64,000 nucleotides of DNA from Plenodomus lindquistii (taxonomy: Eukaryota > Ascomycota > Dothideomycetes > Pleosporales > Leptosphaeriaceae). The stretch lies in assembly GCA_025504975.1 (NCBI GenBank), contig JANUWI010000003.1, positions 1,922,001 through 1,986,000 of the forward strand, given 5' to 3'. The notes below the pieces were generated by a model that saw only the letters and a list, made by a program, of their open reading frames with translations, did no database searches and was not told where the DNA came from. Below are positions 57,109 to 64,000 of the stretch, one piece after another. Numbering within the stretch: the first letter of the stretch is position 1; the number at the start of each line of letters is the position of its first letter. The position numbers and the translations under genes were made by a program.

Positions 57109-59202
57109 TTACAATGCCCAGCTGCCCTTCCTGACAGCAGTTCCGCCCATCCCGAATTCCTCTTCAGACATATTCGGATGCTGCCGTGCCCACTCTTGGA
57201 TGTATATCCGCAAGGCGCGCCATCGCATGCACGTCTCCTCCGTTATCTCGCTGTCTTTAAGATTGCCGTCTTTGCCAAGACGAATGTAACCTCGCGACTC
57301 TGCAAGGTGGTCGTCTTGCCTCAGCTCGTGCACGGAGATCTTAGAGATCTTGGAAAGCTCCTCGTCGAAGGGCCGCGCCATGGAAGGATAACCCAGCGAA
57401 AGGTAATTGTAGACCTGAGTGACGAAGTCGTCACTGAAGTCCTCTGTGATGGATTGCTCGATTGCGAGTTTCTCATCAATACTAGTAAAATCTGCTCCAC
57501 CAAAGGTTGTGTTGTAGGTTGAAGCGGGTGGAGTGGGAGGAAGTAGGCTCATTGCGGGGGTTGGACAAGGCGAGAGAGGGTTCGCCCTCTCATTAGATGG
57601 CGTAAGTAGGCCAGACGGCCCACGTGGGGACTTGTCGCCGCCATTGACACAGAAGCCTCCCCACAGCCCATGCGTGCTAGACGCACGACTGTTGGCGGTA
57701 GACCACAGTGATGGCGTTGTGCTTGTTTGCCTGCCATTCCCCTGCCCACACCAAAGACTTTCGCCTTTCTCGGAGGCTGCTTTCGATTGTTCCGAAAGAT
57801 AGCACATGGCAGTTCGCACGGCATCGCAGCCTTGTGTGGGGTCAAATCGTGAAGGTTCTGGTGACTGACATCGCGGGAACCTAATATCTTGCCCGAGCAT
57901 CGGAGGTCGTGCTTCCCTACGCATGCGCTCCATCTCAGGGTCTCTCTTCTCCGCAGCCAGTTTCTTTGAAGTCTCTTTGTCCAGAAAGCCGGCGGGGTTT
58001 CCGAAGGGGTTGAATGATGGCTTTATGTGTTCGGTCCGCTTGTGACGGTGCCTCTCCTTTTCGTTATTCTTCCCGCTTTCTTGTTGCTCCTGGTACTTGC
58101 GCATTGCGTCCAGCTCCCAATTCACTTCCGTAAATGACGTCTCATGCACCCTATCAGCTTCTTCCACAAATGAAACAGATCCCTCAGTGTCCTCCCTGTC
58201 AATAAAATGATCTACGTGCTCGTGGGTGTCGCTGTTGACAAATGCAGCCAAAGCTTGCTCTCGGAGTTGTTTTTCAGCTGCTTTAGCGGCCAGTTCAAGT
58301 AGGTAGCCTGAGGATCGATCATCCACGCTTTCACGCCTGCGTGTTGCTTCCTTGTACATGAATGAATGGTCTGTGTTCCAGGGTGACGTGGTCGGTGACG
58401 GTGGATTCGAAGCTTCTGATTCGGAAGATTCAATTGGATCAAGGTCGGGCACCCGGAACGAATGCTGGGATGAACTAAAGTACGATCGGCGTCTTGCCAG
58501 CGGACAAAGGTTGTGTTGTATACCAGACGCTATCTCGAGAAATAGAGGGTTCTGTGGGGAATCCAGACTTGGAGTGTTTGTTGGCGGCGTCGGCGGGATT
58601 CCTAATATTCTTGCTTTCCGAGTACCTGAAACCTCAGGGGTCGCTTCTGTTTTATCAGAAGGTAGGAGTGTAGGCTGAGCATCGCCCGCCTTGCGAGATC
58701 GTTGCGCTGTTTCAATCAACTGAGGCGTAAACCTCTTCGTAGGCTTCTTCGATGCACTTTTTAACCGCCGGTCGTCTCCTGATCCTGTCAACCCTAGCTT
58801 AGATTTTGGCCGTTTCTCTGCAGTTGGCGACGTCTGCTCGTCCCAATCCTTATTGAATTTCTGACGGCTACTTCGTACGGAAGACTCAATCGGCTCAGGT
58901 GCAAACTTGCGGTTTGTCTTCTTCGTTGTTTCAATTGGCTCTGGTTTAAACTTCTGGTGTGTACTCCTTGCAGTTTCCATGGGCTCGGGCTTGAACTTGC
59001 GGTTGTTTGTTGTGGTGGTCTCGATAGGTTCGGGCTTGAATCTACGATTGGTCGACGTGGTAGTTTCTATTGGCTCAGGAGCAAACTTTCGAACTGGTTT
59101 GGCTGCGGCTGCATGCTCATGTTGGAGTCGGTCCTTGGACGACCTCGTCGTCGTCTCGAGGGGCTCAACCTTGAACCTCCTTGGAGGGGCAACAGTAGTC
59201 AT
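57109..59202 (-). CDS. Protein with 15-residue [RK]F-K-PEPIETT tandem repeats
   Basis: Intronless frame for a 697-residue protein from ATG 59202 (MTTVAPPRRF); upstream codons to 59409 have no family look. The N-terminus carries a short motif of the form RF-K/A-PEPIETT. One copy starts at residue 9, then copies start at 39, 54, 69, 84 and 99, exactly 15 residues apart; a degenerate KRFTPQLIETAQ copy lies further on. The centre is disordered, with a lysine/glutamate-rich helix (ELDAMRKYQEQQESGKNNEKERHRHKR). The C-terminal ~110 residues look folded and conserved (DFVTQVYNYLSLGYPSMARPFDEEL ... ISVHELR ... RWRALRIYIQEWARQHPNMSEEEFG). I do not recognise the family with confidence. A scaffold whose repeats bind a partner repeatedly would fit the layout. 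Confidence 0.8.
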   Translation of the reverse strand: MTTVAPPRRFKVEPLETTTRSSKDRLQHEHAAAAKPVRKFAPEPIETTTSTNRRFKPEPIETTTTNNRKFKPEPMETARSTHQKFKPEPIETTKKTNRKFAPEPIESSVRSSRQKFNKDWDEQTSPTAEKRPKSKLGLTGSGDDRRLKSASKKPTKRFTPQLIETAQRSRKAGDAQPTLLPSDKTEATPEVSGTRKARILGIPPTPPTNTPSLDSPQNPLFLEIASGIQHNLCPLARRRSYFSSSQHSFRVPDLDPIESSESEASNPPSPTTSPWNTDHSFMYKEATRRRESVDDRSSGYLLELAAKAAEKQLREQALAAFVNSDTHEHVDHFIDREDTEGSVSFVEEADRVHETSFTEVNWELDAMRKYQEQQESGKNNEKERHRHKRTEHIKPSFNPFGNPAGFLDKETSKKLAAEKRDPEMERMRREARPPMLGQDIRFPRCQSPEPSRFDPTQGCDAVRTAMCYLSEQSKAASEKGESLWCGQGNGRQTSTTPSLWSTANSRASSTHGLWGGFCVNGGDKSPRGPSGLLTPSNERANPLSPCPTPAMSLLPPTPPASTYNTTFGGADFTSIDEKLAIEQSITEDFSDDFVTQVYNYLSLGYPSMARPFDEELSKISKISVHELRQDDHLAESRGYIRLGKDGNLKDSEITEETCMRWRALRIYIQEWARQHPNMSEEEFGMGGTAVRKGSWAL
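58864..59088 (-). repeat. Five 45-bp coding repeats
   Basis: Codons for residues 39-113 of the repeat protein: five units of 15 codons in perfect register, diverged at third positions and in the linker residues. Confidence 0.85.
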
Positions 59203-60960
59203 GTTGATATAGTCTGAAGCTTGGCAAAGACGGCGTTGTGGATCCTGACTGCCAGCTCTTTGTGCCCTAGTGTACCCGGCTTCCGTATTGCAATCGCATT
59301 CGGTCGGCTGAGCAGACCAACACCAGAGAAGGGCTACAGATATGGGGTGCGGACGCGCACACGGCTGCGGGGAACAGGTTCGGGGGAACTCGGGTGCATG
59401 AAAGCACACGGGCGAAATGTCCTAGTGTCCCCTGTGCCTTCGCTGTAGACAGCTGAAGGTGGGCGGCGGCTCGTGCAACACTTTGGTCCCTAAGACTGCG
59501 ATGATGCCTCGTCTGATGGGCAACGACTGGTAGAACGGGCTGATGGACGGTGGCATACAAGAATGCTCGATTCGGGCCGCTCGTAGGGCTCAAGGGCAAG
59601 GATCCAAACTTCACACGAATGTCAGTCGCGTGCGCATAACGTGACGATTGATTGACTGCTGCTCACCACACGCCGTATATCAGATCCCACACCGCCAGAC
59701 GTTTGTCGAATTGCGAGAAGCGTTTGAAGAAGAGGTTGCCGGGAAACATGTGAAGCCCCACGATGGTAAGCTGCCGGATGGTGCACTGGTGGGATGGCTC
59801 GTAGTGCAGGATGACGTAGCACGCTGCAAATAGCTTCAAATAGCCCAGGAGCTGCCAAGAGGTATGCAGCAATATGTCAAATGTGAAGGCCAGACACACG
59901 CCGTCGAATTCGTTTGGTGTGAGGTGTCGCGAGCGGGGCGATGTACATTGTTTGCGTGGGCGGACGCCAGGTTTATGAGGTCGCGTTTCTGTTGAGACTG
60001 GGATACGCAGCGATCAGCTCCCGGCCGTGGCACCTCCCTTTCCAGCAGCATGAGATTGCTGTGTCAATGCGCTACGATTTGTGTGCTGTGCGAGTCGCGA
60101 CATGCTGTCTACATTCACCACCCCAGGGGCACTTCTTTCTCCTTGACCAAAAGCATCGCTACCCGACAAGCCACCAGGGCCCGATCTCACGGTGACCATG
60201 GCCATGTCCGCGCAAGTCAGCAGTCTTCACATTTCCTCGCCGCGTGATTCGCTCGGCAGTGCGCGGCGCAATGGCGGAGAGCAAAAGGCGGGTCGATGCT
60301 TCTCGACGTTGGAAACTGGAGAGCCGAGCAATGGCACATGGTCGAATGGGGGATCTACACACAGGTGCTCGCGCTTAGGCGTATCCACATAGCCGGACTA
60401 CGACTTCGCTGTGCATCCGTATTGCCCCGAACTGCGTCGCAGCGCGAACGCTCCAACAGCAGTCAAGTTCGCAACCAGCTGCACAATATCGTGGCTGACC
60501 TGCGCTCCTGACTCCTGAGCCAGCAGAGGGCCCCTCCGCAAGGGGCTGAACGCACTAATTTGCAGCCCAATATTCGCTCAACTCGTACCACCACACGTAC
60601 AATTCAAGGTTCCAAGATATGCAAGAGTTCATCCTTCGCCATGACAATCTATGCGGATAAGAAATCCAGACGCTCGAAAGGCGCGAGGTATAATGTGAGA
60701 TGAGGAGCATACCAAATATTCAGGGCACCCACTTGCTGTCCAAGCCATCAATTACACACTAGGATACGATAAAACGCCTATGGACTGCCCTGAGATGACT
60801 AAGAAAACCAGAACGCCAACGCCAAAAGTGACATGAAACTCGAGGACGTCAAATCATCAGAACATGCGTCCATTTGAGTCGAAATTGCTCAAGCATACAC
60901 AACCAATATCCTACAATCTTGCTCGTTTGTATGGACCCAATAGACAGACGCCACTCTTAT
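59203..60960. other. Intergenic
   Basis: 1.76 kb between two minus-strand genes; short frames only, nothing supported. Confidence 0.45.
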
Positions 60961-61638
60961 TCAAACACCAATCTCTCGCGCAAGTATCCCGCGAGGCTCA
61001 ACAATGGACACAATCCAAAACTCCTCGAGCGTGTATGGACGCAAGGGACGATCCGGGACAATCAAGTGCGAAAGAGAGTCTCCACGACAATGCTCATACT
61101 GCGGACTGAGTCGAAGAGGTGTTTGAAGGAAATAGTATGCAAGCGGGAACCGATTCACACGTCTCAGGGGGTCGTTAGTCCAGTCGCCGATTCCAGGTCC
61201 TGGAGTCAACATCCGGACGGTTCCTTGGGCGGATGCTGCACGACTTCTGTCGCTACTGGCACTTGATCTGACCTCCATGCTGCTCGCGATTCCGGAACCG
61301 TCTTCGCCCGAGTCTTCGCTCAACTCGCGGAGGTGCTCATCCTCTGACCCGGTCCTCTCAGATACGACCACATCCGTTCGCGCTTCTCCAAGTCTTCCAC
61401 AGTTGGGCCGACCGCCGTAGTGCGTCTGTAGTCGTGGCTCCCCTTCATTGTTAGATTCGACATAGGTTGCCTCGGATCCTGCGTCGCTCTCTCCACCACC
61501 TCCATCATCGTCCGCCGGCTCCTCGCAACCATATCCGCATCGAAAGCCACACAATTTCAGCTGCGGTGGCCTGTCAGGTGAAGTCGGTCCACGTCCCAGT
61601 AGATTCTCCGTGTGATTCGTATCAGAGTGGCGATCCAT
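60961..61638 (-). CDS. Hypothetical acidic protein
   Basis: Single-exon frame of 225 residues from ATG 61638, not recognised. Residues 25-60 contain a short cysteine stretch (LKLCGFRCGYGCEEPADDDGGGG) and then an acidic, serine-rich disordered region to about residue 140. The C-terminal third is less disordered and more hydrophobic (FPLAYYFLQTPLRLSPQYEH, YTLEEFWIVSIVEPRGILAREIGV). No signal peptide or membrane span. Composition and length argue for a real gene, but there is no homology clue and no intron to support it. It could be a lineage-specific gene. Confidence 0.45.
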   Translation of the reverse strand: MDRHSDTNHTENLLGRGPTSPDRPPQLKLCGFRCGYGCEEPADDDGGGGESDAGSEATYVESNNEGEPRLQTHYGGRPNCGRLGEARTDVVVSERTGSEDEHLRELSEDSGEDGSGIASSMEVRSSASSDRSRAASAQGTVRMLTPGPGIGDWTNDPLRRVNRFPLAYYFLQTPLRLSPQYEHCRGDSLSHLIVPDRPLRPYTLEEFWIVSIVEPRGILAREIGV

Positions 61639-62877
61639 TGTCGCAGCTCATAGACAGCTGCTGGTTTATGTTAGTCACGTGTCTCAACCCCACAAGACAT
61701 ACTGATACGAGGGATTGGAGCAACATCATGGCAGCTCCAAAGGACTCAACAGCCAAAGAGACCAAGCGTACATGTTCACGGGCTGAACTCAGACGTAGAA
61801 TCACAACCAAATCGCACACGGGCATTCGCTTTTCTCCAACAGGCGTAGTACCTAAACCAAGAAGCGCTTCAGGTAGACCACCAAAATGCCAGGACTTTTC
61901 TTATTTCAAATGAAATCAGTACTACACAGACAAAACTCGAGAGAAGCAAAAAAAGGGGAACCAGAAAAAAATTTCATAGTACGATGAGAATGAGAGCTCT
62001 CTTATACTCGCATGTCTCACATACATCACCAATCTCATGCGAGCGACTGACAACCAGACACGTCAACTAAACTACAACGCGAATGCCTCACTTTTGTCAA
62101 GATCGAGACCGGCCCACGAATGCGTCACGAGCGTGTAACCCAGCATGGACGCCTAACCCTCACGTAGGGGGTAGATTTCCCCGCCTTCTTGCCTTCATTC
62201 CATTTCACCGTTAACCTGATATTCACACCGGCGGTACAATCGCCTGCATATCCAGCATGATTGGACAATGTCCATGATTCGGCATTGGGAAAGACCTCGC
62301 CCCTAGCGATCGATACCCGTGCATAGCCGCTCCCTCCAAGAACCTGCAATATCCCTGGATTTGCGAGCGAGCGTGAGATTATGACGTTGTTAAGCTAGCT
62401 AAAATGATGGATGCGATGTGTTTGAAACACGAGTTTGTGGTAAGTACAGAAGTTGGTGCCTGAGGCGTACCGTACCATTTTCCCAATCGGTCGTTGTGCA
62501 TGAGGGAATACAGGTGTGGGGGCCGCATTGGGGATGGTGGATGGCTTGTGGGTGGTGTTCCGATTTGATGGCGCGTTTGTATGGTGTGTTTGGAGGTGGG
62601 CTGGGTGATGCTTCACTTAATGATTCGAAAGCGTTTATTTGGACAAGAATGGTATTTTGGGGAAAGAAGCCCTGGCCAGACCATTGCATTGATACAACTG
62701 CGCGTAGCCATAGCCGTTAGATTGCCTTGGCCCTGGTAGTCTCTTGTCCAATGCGAAATGATGCTTGTAAAACGAAGAACATGACGCCAAAATATGCAGT
62801 ACCCACTCGCCGTGGATATCCCTACACCCCAACCTTTATGTCCCTGAGAAACCGCCCATCTAGCCCAACGACCCGGG
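61639..62877. other. Intergenic, with a possible small exon
   Basis: Contains a 61-codon plus-strand ATG frame (from 61730) of basic composition without a known domain, an A-rich stretch near 61945-61975, and the minus-strand fragment described separately. Confidence 0.4.
62125..62394 (-). CDS. Possible 3' exon of a small unknown protein
   Basis: An 89-codon stretch open from a possible acceptor (GCTAG) at 62395-62396 to the TGA at 62125. It reads NVIISRSLANPGILQVLGG, then GYARVSIARGEVFPNAESW, then AGDCTAGVNIRLTVKW, which alternates hydrophobic and polar residues like a beta-rich fold. No ATG begins it. A candidate upstream exon ending at 62476 would need an 81-bp intron and has no clear start. 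Could equally be chance. Confidence 0.25.
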   Translation of the reverse strand, partial: LNNVIISRSLANPGILQVLGGSGYARVSIARGEVFPNAESWTLSNHAGYAGDCTAGVNIRLTVKWNEGKKAGKSTPYVRVRRPCWVTRS

Positions 62878-63904
62878 TTATTTGTTGTGCCAAAGTAACG
62901 TCCTCAGCGAATCCCACTCGTCCGATTGTACATAACTGCAACACTGTTAGCATGATTCCATCCGTCCGTAACACGAATACCCACATATAACTCATGCTAC
63001 TCCTCAAACTGCTCTGCACGCTCTCAGGATGCCACCTGAAAATGTACATGACCATCGCCCAACTTAGACTAGCAAACACGGGCCACCCATTTCTCGCCAT
63101 TGACCTTCGCAGATTGCCGTTTCCAAACAACTCCCATCCTCCTGTACCCTTCGCTCCATGGTGGTGGTGATGGTGGTGGTGGTGGTGATGTACAACATCT
63201 CCACCAGGTCCACCGACATTCCGTGGCTGCACAGCCAGCTTCGCCAACGCAAGCAACACACGTGCCGCAACGTAGATGACGATTTGCTGGCTCACCGAGT
63301 TATGAATTGTGCGACCGAAAACCGTGTAACCGCCCAGCAGACCGGCGAGGAAGGCGTCGTAATGTCGTTCTTTGCCATTGGGGGAGGTGTGACGCAAAAA
63401 GAGCATGGAGGATTTGTAGACGAGGCAGAAGAGGCCGAGGTTGCGGGCGTGCTGGCGCGTGGCTTTGTAGACTAGGAGGGCTTTTGAGCGGAGACTATTA
63501 GGAAGATTAGGTCAGTAGATGTTGAGTTTGTGGGTAGACGTGATGGGGGGTTTGCGAGAGGAGAGGAGAGTGGAATGGAGGATGGACAGGTAGGCATGGT
63601 TGAGTAGATGGAGTTTGGGAGACGTACGAGCCTGAGCGGAAGAGGACAATCATACTGTTTGATAGAGTCAGCTCATTATTTATCCATGCGCGCTGTAGTC
63701 GAGGGTAGCTGTCTTACACAAGCGCATGCGGAAACCGCACTTTACTCCCATAGACGATGCCATTCCGTACACCTTTCACCAGTGTAAGAATGTCGTGGTA
63801 TTTCGGGTCTAGCACAATCCTATCCAGAGCAGCCTATATCCCGTCAAAACCCCTTCATACACATCTTGATACCCGCCTACCTCTATCGCATGTAACCGGT
63901 CCAT
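62878..63904 (-). CDS. PXMP4: Peroxisomal membrane protein 4 homologue (PMP24/PXMP4, Tim17-like)
   Basis: Predicted 244-residue multi-span peroxisomal membrane protein. Five exons: 63904-63881 (24 bp), 63833-63718, 63654-63628 (27 bp), 63494-62985 and 62935-62878; introns are 47, 63, 133 and 49 bp. The assembled N-terminus reads MDRLHAIE-AALDRIV, then LVKGVRNGIVYGSKVRFPHALVM, which matches the G-x-NG-x-YG-x-K-R-PHA-V signature of PXMP4. Further blocks are ATRQHARNLGLFCLVYKS, FLAGLLGGYTVFG and VSQQIVIYVAARVLLALAKLAV. The last exon supplies YVQSDEWDSLRTLLWHNK, matching the family end (YEDS-W...L-YNK). An 11-histidine run interrupts the loop after the LAKLAV helix. Without the last splice the frame would run on into an unrelated tail. 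Confidence 0.9.
63158..63190 (-). repeat. Coding CAC/CAT run (11 histidines)
   Basis: Eleven consecutive histidine codons, nearly all CAC, in a loop of the PXMP4-like protein. Confidence 0.95.
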
Positions 63905-64000
63905 TTGCGCAGTGTGTGGTGTATGCGTGTTACTTGCGCGCAAGCCTCGAAACGTGCCTCGGTACGCGCGACGGCAATGACGTTTGTTACTACCTTTCAC

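Noticed and set aside
61730..61915. 61-codon plus-strand ATG frame, basic
   Set aside because: Too short, no domain, no supporting neighbours; kept only as a note in the intergenic entry.
1..64000. Transposons, terminal inverted repeats, CRISPR, viral or rRNA sequence
   Set aside because: Scanned by eye for transposase or RT motifs, long terminal repeats and AT-rich RIP blocks; none seen. A repeat-library search would be needed to exclude short relics.

Overview
This 64 kb window is nuclear DNA from a filamentous ascomycete. Gene models are split by short introns (about 47-133 bp, mostly GTAAGT/GTACGT-like donors and YAG acceptors), intergenic DNA is GC-neutral, and the gene set is typical of Pezizomycotina. 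The protein styles suggest Dothideomycetes, probably Pleosporales; that placement is inference. I see no transposon, rRNA, tRNA, CRISPR or viral sequence and no AT-rich RIP-like block. Splice sites were worked out by eye from reading-frame continuity and family conservation, not from transcripts.

Layout. 1-9 kb: a Nudix hydrolase (+), a C-terminally membrane-anchored unknown protein (-) and a GT34 Mnn10/Mnn11-like Golgi mannosyltransferase (-). 9-19 kb: a large single-pass membrane protein (+), a Git1/phosphate-type MFS permease (+) and a small serine-rich cell-wall protein with one PIR motif and a GPI-like tail (+). 20-31 kb is a housekeeping block: NOC4 (-) divergent from ATP4 (+), a condensation-like acyltransferase (-), TFIIF-beta (-) divergent from COP9 subunit CSN4 (+), and mitoribosomal bL21m (-) divergent from NSA2 (+). 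31-42 kb: a GW/WG-rich RS protein with a DUF7918-like N-terminus (-), a WLM/Wss1-type metalloprotease (-) divergent from a DUF1776 protein (+), and a Sel1-repeat Nif1/Dsf2-like protein (+). 43-52 kb: a five-exon FAD monooxygenase (-), three tandem 2EXR/DUF7730-like paralogues (-) and the FAN1 nuclease (-). 54-64 kb: a fungal rhodopsin-domain membrane protein (-), a protein with exact 15-residue repeats (-), an acidic hypothetical protein (-) and a PXMP4/PMP24-like peroxisomal membrane protein (-) with a 27-bp microexon.

Most genes are unrelated neighbours rather than a pathway. Ribosome biogenesis (NOC4, NSA2, bL21m), transcription and protein turnover (TFIIF-beta, CSN4) and DNA-crosslink repair (Wss1-like protease, FAN1) recur, but they are scattered. 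The observations most worth following are: (1) the GW/WG-rich protein at 31025-34322, which looks like a possible Argonaute-hook protein; (2) the tandem 2EXR-like array, in which the middle copy has an in-frame TAG followed by 60 family-like codons; (3) the 45-bp coding repeat at 58864-59088; and (4) the PIR plus GPI wall protein. No single gene set here is clearly a new multi-gene system.
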